Source: Rhabdophis nuchalis
Taxonomy: Eukaryota > Chordata > Lepidosauria > Squamata > Natricidae
DNA: 64,000 nucleotides
Reading direction: 5' to 3'
Assembly (NCBI GenBank): GCA_039707465.1
Contig: CM077645.1
Location: 148,547,503 to 148,611,502 of the forward strand
Positions within the stretch are counted from its first letter, which is position 1. Each line of letters opens with the position of its first letter. Below, piece by piece: positions 34,525-43,433 of the stretch. Below the pieces are notes generated by a model. The model was not told the DNA's origin and made no database searches. It saw only the letters and a list, made by a program, of their open reading frames with translations. Made by a program: the position numbers and the translations under genes.

Positions 34525-35003
34525 GAATTGCCAACCTTTCGGCAATGATGATGAAATTTGAGTATTAAAACATAATATGGTATATAAGCCTAGACCCTCA
34601 GATAAAACACAGTTAAGATACTATAATTCTCTACTGCCACAATACAACTATGCATGCAACAGACTCAAATATCCAAAGTTCCCATTGATTCCAAAAATTG
34701 CTTATGTATCGAATGACCTCTGCCTTTCAGTAATTAGCTCAGCAAAATGAACTTTTTGCACAAGCAAACCTATCTTCTTCACCTTAACAAGTCTATTATT
34801 GATTTCTGAATTCTGTTGATGAAAGTAGCTGGTGTAACCTTTCTGAATTCAGTAGATGGTGTAACCTTTCTGAATTCAGTAAGGATTCAGGGTGCAAAGG
34901 ATGATATCAATATAAAGAACACTGATCCCTGTTTAATAATCTTAGATCTCAATAATCTGAGGCTTGCCATAATGAGGATATAAAGAGAAAAATTCTGGAA
35001 TAC
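34525..35003. other. Unassigned sequence with a small tandem duplication
   Basis: A unit of about 28 bp with GGTGTAACCTTTCTGAATTC is present twice at 34830-34882. Nothing else is recognised. Confidence 0.5.
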
Positions 35004-35005
35004 AG

Positions 35006-35385
35006 GTAGTGCTCGACTTACAACCATAATTGAACCCAAAATTTTGGTTGCTAAGTGAAATGTTTGTTAAGTGAGTTTTGCCCCATTTTACAACTTTTCT
35101 TGCCACCATTGTTAAGTGAATCACTACAGTTGCTAAGTTAGTAACACTGTTGTTAAGTGAATCTGGTTTTTCCCATTAACTTTGCTTGTCAGAAGGTCAC
35201 AAAAGGTGATCACATGACCCTGGGACACTGCAACATCATAATTGCCAAATGTCCACATTTTGATCACATGACCATGGGATGTTGAAGAGTTGTAAGTGTT
35301 AACAACAGTCATAAGTAACTTTTTTTCAGTAACATAACTTTGAACAGTCCCTAATGAATTGTTGTAAGTTGAGGATTATCTATAC
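35006..35385. mobile_element. Tigger-like element, near-complete copy
   Basis: The left end ACAGGTAGTGCTCGACTTAC and right end GTAAGTTGAGGATTATCTAT form an inverted pair bordered by TA. The interior contains AAAATTTTGGTTGCTAAGTG, GTTGTTAAGTGAATCTGG and GATCACATGACC. There is no transposase frame. Confidence 0.82.
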
Positions 35386-35580
35386 TTGAGTAATCAAGTA
35401 TGCCAATTGAGACATTTGTATCGATAGAGTAAGCTCTAAAATATATTTATCATTATTTCCACAATCCCTGCATGAAGACTTCTATGTTAAACAGTTACAT
35501 AAGAGCTTTCTGTTGGGAAATGCTATTTCCTATAAGGCCATTATCAAAGAAAGAGGTTATATATGCAGGCAAATATATAT
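35386..35580. other. Unassigned AT-rich sequence
   Basis: A short AT-rich spacer with nothing recognisable. Confidence 0.4.
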
Positions 35581-35680
35581 ATTTAATAATAATAATAAAT
35601 TTTATTTGTTACCCGCTCTCTCTCCCCAGAGGGACTCGAGGCGGGGCACAGGAAAATTAAAAAACAATAAACACAAACAG
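35581..35680 (-). mobile_element. L2-type LINE, extreme 3' end only
   Basis: AATAATAATAATAAATTTTA leads into CCCCAGAGGGACTCGAGGCG, the L2 3' block of the subtype seen at 49855. No ORF2 sequence is kept. Confidence 0.75.
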
Positions 35681-35879
35681 AATACATAATTTAATTTATA
35701 TTAAATTTATATTTAAATTTAAATTTATATTAATTTATATTAAATTAATATAATATAATTAATATATATAACCCCGGTTCGAATCCCAGTGGGGTGTGGC
35801 CAACTGATGAGAGCTAATAAGCTCGAAATAGATCTATCTTGGTCTCTCAAATTTAAATTTATTGATCAGCTCATAAAAT

Positions 35880-35925
<46 letters not shown>
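35681..35925. repeat. AT-rich low complexity, tRNA-like SINE fragment and (AC)n
   Basis: A TTTAAATTTAAATTTATATT-type run (35690-35770) is followed by GGTTCGAATCCCAGTGGGG, which matches a B box of a tRNA-derived SINE. An (AC)n microsatellite lies at 35881-35918. The SINE family cannot be named. Confidence 0.5.
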
Positions 35926-36588
35926 GTTAGATTTTTAAGGGCTGATTAATATATATATACAGGCAAATAAAAATGCATGCTGTTATTCATAGGTCCTTGT
36001 AATGAATAGACAAAACAAATATAGACACATCTGTATATCTTCTGTGATTGTGGATTGAAGACAGGGAGAAAAGACACATGATGTGTTATTTTATATAGCA
36101 CACATTTTCAACATGTAGGAAGTCCATTTATCTCACAGGGAGAGTTACATCTCATATTTTTTACATGTTGGCACATTCTGACAACTAATTTGACCTCTCA
36201 GTATCTTCCAAAGTATGAAGAGATTTACAAAATGTGTTAGTGAAATCTCAAATTCTATAAAATTAATGCATACAACCTGGCTAAAAAGCAAAAGCTCCAT
36301 CCACAATGAAAGAAAACTTCTTATGTGGTTGTTGTGAAGGAAATGGGAGTACAATAATCATTTGGTGCCTAGATCTTGCCAAAAAGGAATTAATTTCAAA
36401 CCCATTAAAACAAAATGATGCAAGTGATTTTCCATCATAATTTAAAAAGCCATGTATTGCCAAAAAAGGAAATTAATCTACCCCCTCCTTCCTCTAGGTA
36501 CAATGCATATTATTATTTTTATATAAAAAGATAGGCTTACATATCTAGAGGTGCAAGTCTAGAAATAGTCTCTTGTTATCTAAGGTAG
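35926..36588. other. Unassigned AT-rich sequence
   Basis: No repeat or exon was recognised. Confidence 0.4.
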
Positions 36589-36590
36589 AG

Positions 36591-36925
36591 GTAAAGGTTC
36601 CCCTCGCATATATGTGCTAGTCGTTCCTGACTCTAGGGGGCGGTGCTCATCTCTGTTTCAAAGCTGAAGAGCCAGTTCTGTCGGAAGACCTCTCCATTGT
36701 CATATGGTCCGCATGACTAAATACCGAAGGTACACAGAATGCTGTTATCTTCCCACCAAAGATGGTTTCTATTTTTCTGCTTCCATTTTTACATGCTTTT
36801 GAACTGTTAGGTTGGCAGAAACTAGGACAAGTAACAGGAGCTCACTCTGTTACGCAGCACTAGGGATTCGAACCATTGAACTGCCAACCTTTCTGATCAC
36901 CAAGCTCAGCATCTTAGCCATGTCC
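36591..36925 (-). mobile_element. Sauria-type SINE, nearly complete
   Basis: On the minus strand a tRNA-like head has a B-box-like GGTTCGAATCC (36864-36874). The body includes AACCTAACAGTTCAAAAGC, and the tail derives from Bov-B LINE (GGAACGACTAGCACATATGT and GGGGAACCTTTACC). Such SINEs rely on the Bov-B reverse transcriptase. The family is known across lizards and snakes and is a main reason for calling the host a squamate. Confidence 0.85.
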
Positions 36926-37835
36926 CTGATCTTTTTATCTAAGCAAACATATAAAACATCTCACCACAAAGAAGACCTCACAGCAGGACACCATAGCTAT
37001 GGCTCATGTCTTTTACCAATTAATTCATTTGGAAGGGAGCTGAATATTGTTAAATAAAAGCCAATCATATTGTAAGCATGGGAATTCCCTCGGGGGCAAA
37101 TATACAGTTCACAGAACGTCACAGAATGTTTTCCATGGAAAACAGGTAGCAGAAGATGGAAAAAAGGGGCCCAATTCATTGGTTGGTGCTTTTCTGTCCC
37201 AAGGTTACATATTCAACCATCACTATCCTGTGGCTTCTCGCTTTGACAGGATACCAAATGCATTGTTGAGCATCTAGTTTCATAAAAAGACACATAAAGC
37301 CAGTTGACTTTTTTTAGAGGAAGCAAAAGCAAGCAAGGAGCTTTGTATCTATTTAGGCGTCCCAAAGTAACTTCCTTTCTTTCTGCATAATTGAGGTACA
37401 GTATTGCCTTCCTGCAAAACCAAATATAGTTTATCATAGAAGCATAGTCCAAAATTTGTATTTCAGGAACCAACGACTAGCACCAGCAAATGTCCCGTCC
37501 TTTTCTAATTGAAAATGTCTTGTATACAGCCTAGCCCTAGGGCACTCACACACCAGAAGCAGCCCTCTATCCCAATATCTTCCAAAGCAGTTTGAAACTG
37601 ACCCACTGCTATTTTAATTTATGGCTGGCCTTTCTCTCTAGTTCAGCTCTGAATCAACATGCCACTTGAATTTCTGAGAGTGGAATAAAAATATCTTTTC
37701 ACACCTCATTTCAAATCAACAGGAAATACAATATATTGCTTAGGAGATTTACCCAACGCCATGTTTTTCAGTTACATTTTGGGGACACATTTGCCAAACA
37801 GTTTGCCCAAAAAAATCTGAGCGATTCCTATGATG
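36926..37835. other. Unassigned sequence
   Basis: Several short frames have no domain features. No repeat family was recognised. Confidence 0.4.
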
Positions 37836-38360
37836 CAGTGGTGGGTTTCAAAAAATTTTAGAACCTCTTCTGTAGGTGTGGTCTGCTTTGTGGGAGTGGC
37901 TTGCCGGCCATGTGACCGGATGGGAGTGGCTTGCCAGCCATGTGACCGGATGGGAGTGGCTTGCCAGCCATGTGACCGGATGGGAGCGACTTGGCAGTCA
38001 TGTGACTGGGTGGCTGTGGCCAACTTGTAAAATGTGGTGAAACTCACTTAACAACGCTCTTGCTTAGCAACCAAAATGTTGGCTCAGAAACTCTGGCATT
38101 TGAAGCAAGCAAGTCTTAAAGCTGTCAAGTTACAAGATCCTTGCACCCTTAACCCTTTAGAAAAAAAGACCCCAGGAGTGTTCAAACTTGACAGCTTTAA
38201 GACTTGTGGACTTCAACTCCCATAATTCCTCCTCTTGCTCTTCCTCTTGATGATGTGCGGACAGGCGGGGGGAGGGAGCTGGAGCCGGTTCTAAAAGGCA
38301 CTATAGATTTGTGGAACCTCTTCTATAGAAGAGGTTAGAACTAGCAGGAACCCACCCCTG
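37836..38360 (-). mobile_element. hAT MITE, copy D, expanded by a minisatellite and a foreign segment
   Basis: The ends are CAGTGGTGGGTTTCAAA and GGAACCCACCCCTG. The exact duplication CTATGATG flanks both (37828-37835, 38361-38368). A unit of about 31 bp containing GGCTTGCCAGCCATGTGACC repeats four times at about 37896-38010. No GAAA array is present. A stretch at about 38095-38225 resembles the palindromic MITE family (GACTTGTGGACTTCAACTCC). Confidence 0.92.
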
Positions 38361-38368
38361 CTATGATG

Positions 38369-38850
38369 AAAAACCAATGCAAGGAAAGATTAATTGTAAA
38401 CAAAAGCACTAAAATCCTCCAAAGTTTCGACTGCGGTGCCACCATTGATTTAAAAGCCACTGTTGAGTTGTAAAAGCAAAATGCTAGCACATCAGCAGGT
38501 TTGAAAGAAAGCAGTGCCTCTTCCAGTAACTCTGATGTGGTTGTATATTGCAGTGCAGCTTGTGGATTGTTTGGGAAGTGGGAGAGATAAAGTTTAAACA
38601 ATGCGTATAAGAAGAGACAAGTTGCAGGAATAAGATGCTGACATTTGGAGGTAGGGATAGGGGGAGGGGGGAGGAGAATAATGACTGCCTCAAGTTTAAG
38701 AGCCAGAAAATGGGGTGAGGCAAGAATTCCCTTCCAATTGACAGATAACTAATACGGAAAGAAAATAACAGATTCCGAAAACAGAGAAGTCTGGAGCACA
38801 AACCCAAAATAGGGCAACATATTGGCATGAAAGAGTGGTCAAGCCTTTGC
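38369..38850. other. Unassigned sequence
   Basis: A G-rich run lies at 38650-38675. The minus-strand frames at 38341-38852 have no recognisable domain. Confidence 0.4.
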
Positions 38851-38853
38851 ACA

Positions 38854-39009
38854 GGTACTCCTCAACTTACCACCACTATTGGAGCCAGAATTTCTGTTGC
38901 TAAGCAAGGCAACAGTTAAATGGGTCACGCCCAAATGTTATGACTTTTTTGCCTGGTTATTAAGCAAATGACTGCAGTTGTTACATAAATCATGAAGCTT
39001 GTTAAGCAA
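38854..39009. mobile_element. Tigger-like element, left-end fragment
   Basis: It begins CAGGTACTCCTCAACTTACC and continues TTGCTAAGCAAGGCAACAG. It stops where the CR1 copy begins. Confidence 0.7.
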
Positions 39010-39376
39010 ATATGGATATGTCTAGTTTAATGAAAAGAAAGACTAGGGGAGACATGATAGCAGTCTTCCGATATCTCAGGGGTTGCCACAAAGAGGAGGG
39101 AGTCAAGCTATTCTCCAAAGCACCCGAGGGCAGAACAAGAAGCAATGGGTGGAAACTAATCAAGGAGAGAAGCAACTTAGAACTGAGGAGAAATTTCCTG
39201 ACAGTTAGAACAATTAATCAGTGGAACAGCTTTCCTCCAGAAGTTGTAACAGTGCAAGTCTTCAAGAAGATGTTGGATAGCCATTTGTCTGAAATGGTAT
39301 AGGGCTTCCTGCCTGGGAGTTGGACTAGATGACCTCCAAGGTACCTTCCAACTCTGCTATTGTATTGTATTGTATG
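39010..39376 (+). mobile_element. CR1 LINE 3' end
   Basis: A 96-codon C-terminal frame (39012-39302) holds YLRGCHKEEGVKLFSKAPEG, NGWKLIKERSNLELR and the FPPEV box. Then come the CR1 3' UTR GGGAGTTGGACTAGATGACC and a short TATTG-type tail at 39358-39376. Confidence 0.9.
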
Positions 39377-39409
39377 GCTTCCCTGAGAGGGACATCGTGC
39401 ACATTATTG

Positions 39410-39706
39410 TGGTGGTGGTGGTGGTGGTGGTGGTGGTGGTGATGGAGGAGGAGGAGGAGGAGAAGGAGAAGGAGAGGAAGAGGAAGGAAGGAAGGGAGAA
39501 TGAGGAGGAGAGGTAATGGATAAGGAGAAGGAAGGGAGGAGGAGGAGGAGGAGGAGGAGGAGGAGGAGGAGGAGGAGGAGGAGGAGGAGGAGGAGAAGAA
39601 GAAGAAGAAGACGAAGAAGAAGAAGAAGAAGAAGAAGAAGAAGAAGAAGAAGAAGAAGAAGAAGAAGAAGAAGAAGAAGAAGAAGAAGAAGAAGAAGAAG
39701 AAGAAA
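39410..39706. repeat. Trinucleotide array: (GTG)n, (GGA)n, then (GAA)n
   Basis: About 30 bp of GGT/GTG units (39410-39440) is followed by a purine-only tract of GGA, GGAA and GAA units to 39706, with a single C near 39612. The poly-Arg, poly-Leu and poly-Phe frames through it are spurious. Confidence 0.97.
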
Positions 39707-39774
39707 CAAATCATGGTTTTATCAACCTAGTACATTAAGCCCTACATACCACAAAGTTAGTTCTGTGAATTCTC

Positions 39775-39776
39775 TC

Positions 39777-39810
<34 letters not shown>
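39775..39810. repeat. (GT)n microsatellite
   Basis: GT units are interrupted by a short GCGCGCGC core. Confidence 0.95.
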
Positions 39811-39865
39811 CAATTCATTATTTTCTAAATAACTCAAGTTGGCAACCATGCCTAATACTTCTTCG

Positions 39866-39962
39866 GCCTTCTATTTCCCCCACAACAGCACTCTGTGAGG
39901 TGAGTTGGGTTGAAAGAGAATGGCCCAAAGTCATGCAGCCAGTTTTTGGGAAGCCAAAATGT
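39866..39962 (-). mobile_element. SINE fragment (tRNA-derived, internal part)
   Basis: The plus strand ACTCTGTGAGGTGAGTTGGG with GGCCCAAAGTCATGCAGCC is the internal segment of a common lizard/snake SINE. Head and tail are missing. Confidence 0.5.
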
Positions 39963-41414
39963 GATTGCTTATCATACTCACATATAAACTAGGGAGTATA
40001 TAATTTATGTTTGCCAGAGGTGATCAAAGTCTAGCCGCTCTTTTAAAATTACCAATCGTTCCAAGGACTACGAGCTGCACAAATCCAGATAACCACTAGA
40101 TGGCAACAAAGAGATACAGGAAATGTTAGCTCACTGGATCAAGCTACCCAACAGTCCTTTCAAAGTTGCCTCATGCTGAAAGCCTCTGGCTTTCCAGACA
40201 CATCTTAGAAATAAGTATGGTGTTGCAGATGGCACTTTTTATGCAATCTCTTTGCACCAATGAGCCTTTTTGATCACTGTGTAGCGCAAGATAAAGGAAA
40301 GAGGTCTTCTCGGGCTGTCACTGTGCCTGTCACTCACGTGGCATGTTGTTAAATACAGAGCGAGTCTCTGTATTTAAGAGATCAAGGAAACTTCCTGTCT
40401 CTCTCTCCAAGATGAAACTTAAATAAAACTGAGGCTTTCCTATCTTACAGTATATATTTCTTTAAAAGCTTACTGTTTCAATTTTGTATAGACAGGGTGG
40501 ACTGCCTACAACTCCACATTTAAAACAGCAAATTATGGACATGTTGTTTCTTTATCAACACATTCTATAATCAGTATTCTTTTTGCACTCTGCACATGTG
40601 CAGGAGTACTTTTCAAACAGGGGCTGCTACTGAATGAATATCTCCAACATGTGCCATTAAGAAAAGCCAGAGGATATCTGATTATTTTCTGTATAGTTGC
40701 AACCTCTTTCTAGAGACAATGCAGAAAAATTGGAACTGTCTTCAGTATTCAGACCATCAGAACAGAACTCAAAACAGCCTGCGATGGAAAGACACCATTC
40801 TTACACAAACAGAATGCAAAGCCATGTGCTGCTTGAAAAATAAATGTACCCCAGAGTCAGAGAATTTAGAATGATGGTCCCCCAAACAACTATGAGGCAG
40901 CATACTGAGGCTTTTTTTGTTTCCCATAGTAGCATTATGGCTCAGCACATGGATGAGTTATCGACCCGATGAGAGCTAGCATCCTGCATCTTTGGGTTTG
41001 ACTTTTTAACACAGGTAGTTTAGCATGGATATTTGCACACACACTCACCTTTCATGCCTGAGAAAGGAGGATGCGGATGTGCAAAGCGCCTTTCCTTCAG
41101 ATTGGGGGTTAGAGTTACACAGGGTTTTCTCTCTGGCCTCATTATAGTGCTCTTCCTTAGCTTCCTTGCCTCTCTTGCCAAGCAGTCAATGGGAGAAAAG
41201 TTCCCAATTCTCCCCTTGGTGTGGTGTGGAGTGGAGAAGGCAGAATGTGGGCCTCAGCCACATTTCAAGTCAAGGGACAGGTCACTGTGTACTTATTTGC
41301 TGACTGGCAGGAAGCCCTGTTGGGCCTGGGGATTTTATTTATTGGAGGCAATGGTTAGCTCAATGTCAGTAATTGCAGAGAGTGGTGGCAGAATCAGTTT
41401 TACTCGGTGTAGAG
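39963..41414. other. Unassigned sequence; possible LTR-like fragment near 40290-40440
   Basis: A TATTTAAG box at about 40369 and an AATAAAAC signal at about 40423 are spaced as in an LTR, but no TG/CA borders or duplications were found. The 158-codon frame at 41033-41509 runs into a MITE and has no domain. Confidence 0.3.
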
Positions 41415-41549
41415 CAGGGGTCCCCAACCTTTGCAACTTTAAGTCTGAAGGACTTCAGCTCCCAGAATTCTCCAGCCAGCAAAGCTGGCTGGAGAATTCT
41501 GGGAGATGAAGTCCTTCAGACTTAAAGTTGCAAAGGTTGGGGACCCCTG
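41415..41549. mobile_element. 135-bp palindromic hAT-type MITE
   Basis: The left arm CAGGGGTCCCCAACCTTTGC is the complement of the right arm, and the centre is CCAGCAAAGCTGG. The exact 8-bp duplication GTGTAGAG flanks it (41407-41414, 41550-41557). Confidence 0.97.
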
Positions 41550-41557
41550 GTGTAGAG

Positions 41558-41885
41558 AACTCTTAGTATGGTTATTTAATAGGAACAAGAAATTCAGCTT
41601 AAACCACAAAGGGTAGGGCTGGCTGTTTTTAAACTTATTAGCATTGAGAGGCTTCAGATCACCTCAGTATCTAATTTGGAACCTTTTTAAATTGTAGCTT
41701 TCCCCCCACCCACTCCTACTAGAGAGCTAGAACTAAAAGTGGATTCCACCTATTATTCTGAATTGTGGTTTGTTTAGCTGTGGTTGATTGAACAAATCAC
41801 ATTACGACTTAGAATGATGGTTGAAAATCCAGTCAACAGATATTTCTGTGTTGCCGTGTTTTCACTCTCATAATTTTTAAAGGTA
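41558..41885. other. Unassigned sequence
   Basis: Nothing recognisable. Confidence 0.4.
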
Positions 41886-41888
41886 GTA

Positions 41889-42050
41889 TGCTGTGGCCTA
41901 GAGGTAGAGCTCTCGCCTCCCAAACAGGAAGTTGTGAGTTCAATCCTAGGTAGAGGCAGATGTAGGGTCTCCTGCTTGGCCAGGGGGTTGGGCTAGATGA
42001 CCTGCAAGGTCCCTTCCAACTCTGTTAATCTGTTATCTGTTATGATTGCC
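41889..42050 (+). mobile_element. tRNA-derived SINE with CR1-type 3' end
   Basis: The tRNA-like head has GTGGCCTAGAGGTAGAGC (A box) and GAGTTCAATCCTAGG (B box). The 3' end GGTTGGGCTAGATGACC plus AAGGTCCCTTCCAACTCTG matches the CR1 3' UTR at 39310-39355 and closes on CTGTTA units. This fits a SINE copied by CR1 machinery. Confidence 0.85.
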
Positions 42051-42585
42051 TTCTGCTCTCCCAACATAAATTGAGCGGTAAAAGTGCTGTATCAGACTAA
42101 ATTCCCTCAGTTCCTTTTCATATAAGCAGGGAAGAAGAGAGAAGGATTAAAATACCAAAAGTATGTCTCCTCATGAAGACCAAAAGGGGCGGGGAAACTG
42201 GTCAGTTTTATCCATGTTTGTTTTGTCTGAATCATCAAGGGTATCCTTGGAAAATAATTAGACTTGCATACCCCTTCAAAGAACTCAGGAGGAATTTTTT
42301 TTAAGCCTAGGTTTAAACTATTCATAACTGGAAAGAAATCCATTTGATACTGAGAACGCGGAGATCTGGAATGTGTTCAAAGAGGCACAAAAAGCATGTG
42401 GAAACGCTTTAGAGCTTGAATTATTTTTTCCTTCTTGTGTAGCATTTTGTCTTAGGAAAAGTTCTGGAGAACAGGAACTCGCACACAGTTTTATGATCTT
42501 CAGTAGGTTTGGTAAAGCCTTGATTTAAAGCTAAAAGGCATGTTTCTAATCTCTAGCACAGGTTTCTTTGTATGTTGTACAACCT
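42051..42585. other. Unassigned sequence
   Basis: The frame at 42107-42343 (minus) has no domain. No repeat was recognised. Confidence 0.4.
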
Positions 42586-42587
42586 TT

Positions 42588-42812
42588 TTTCTTCCATTCA
42601 ATCATGACTGATTCTCTGAGGTTGCCTAGATAAATCCCTGCACTTTTCTTGGCAAGGTTTTTCGCAAGTGGCTTGCCATTGCCTCCTTCCTGGGGTTGAG
42701 GAAAAGTGACTGGCCCAAGGTTACCTAGCTAGTTTCATACTGAAAGTGGGACTAGAACTCACAGCCTCTTGGTTTCTAGCGTGATGCCTTAAACACTACA
42801 CCAAACTAGGCC
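42588..42812 (-). mobile_element. tRNA-derived SINE
   Basis: On the minus strand the head reads GGTGTAGTGTTTAAGGCATC (A box) and GTGAGTTCTAGTCCC (B box). The body GGCAATGGCAAGCCACTTGC is typical of squamate SINEs. A partial + copy of the same head starts at the window's right end. Confidence 0.8.
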
Positions 42813-43136
42813 TAAATAAAGGACAATTCAAAGAGAAATATAAAGAGGAAAGTAATCCCCCAGAACCTACATATATCATTATTTTATTAGATGAAATTCC
42901 TCTTTTTGGCTAAATATTTTTAAAATGGTAACATTTATTTTATGTGTTTATTTCACATTTCTAAAATCTAAAGATAGTATTTTAGTTGTTTGAAGCCTGG
43001 ATACCATATTAAACTAATCCTCCCTATATTCTGTTTTACAAGCGGAATCTGCCCATTTTTACCTGCAATTAAACAGTAATTAAGTAATATTTCTTGTGTT
43101 TGCTGTTCTCAGCTTGTTGATTCCCCATGTTTGGTG
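42813..43136. other. Unassigned AT-rich sequence
   Basis: Nothing recognisable before the gypsy element. Confidence 0.4.
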
Positions 43137-43141
43137 ATACA

Positions 43142-43433
43142 TGTTAGGTCAGACAAAGGATTCCGACTCAGGCATGGTCAAAACAACAGGAACGTTTATT
43201 CACACTATTTACAATGCACACAAGATTCAAGGTTTCTTCTCTGGCAACCTCTTATATAGAGTTACCAGGCAGGAAAACTACTAGCAAGCAATTGCAACAT
43301 TGTAACTCCTTTCCAGACAGATTCCAGTCAGCTCGTCTCAGTCAATTAACGCAGCTGCCGGATCTGTTCCGGAATGCGGTGACTCACAGGTTACCAGACT
43401 TGCTGTCTGGGTCGTAGACCTGAGGACTCAACA
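43142..43433 (-). repeat. Gypsy 3' LTR (292 bp)
   Basis: It starts TGTTAGGTC and ends ACTCAACA on plus. It differs from the other LTR by about three substitutions and a 7-bp deletion (CTGGCAA). The minus strand has a TATATAAG box and an AATAAACG signal. The close match implies recent insertion. Confidence 0.95.

Noticed and set aside
35773..35800. A tRNA gene, from GGTTCGAATCCC
   Set aside because: No cloverleaf can be drawn; only a B-box-like piece remains, as in tRNA-derived SINEs.
37896..38010. CRISPR-like repeat array
   Set aside because: Units are contiguous without unique spacers, and the host is a vertebrate.
39325..39992. Frames encoding poly-Phe, poly-Leu, poly-Ser and poly-Arg
   Set aside because: Trinucleotide microsatellite read in different frames.
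40290..40440. Solo LTR, from TATTTAAG and AATAAAAC spacing
   Set aside because: No TG/CA borders or flanking duplication could be found; kept only as a low-confidence note.
41033..41509. 158-codon open frame
   Set aside because: It ends inside a palindromic MITE, has no domain, and lacks splice or start context.
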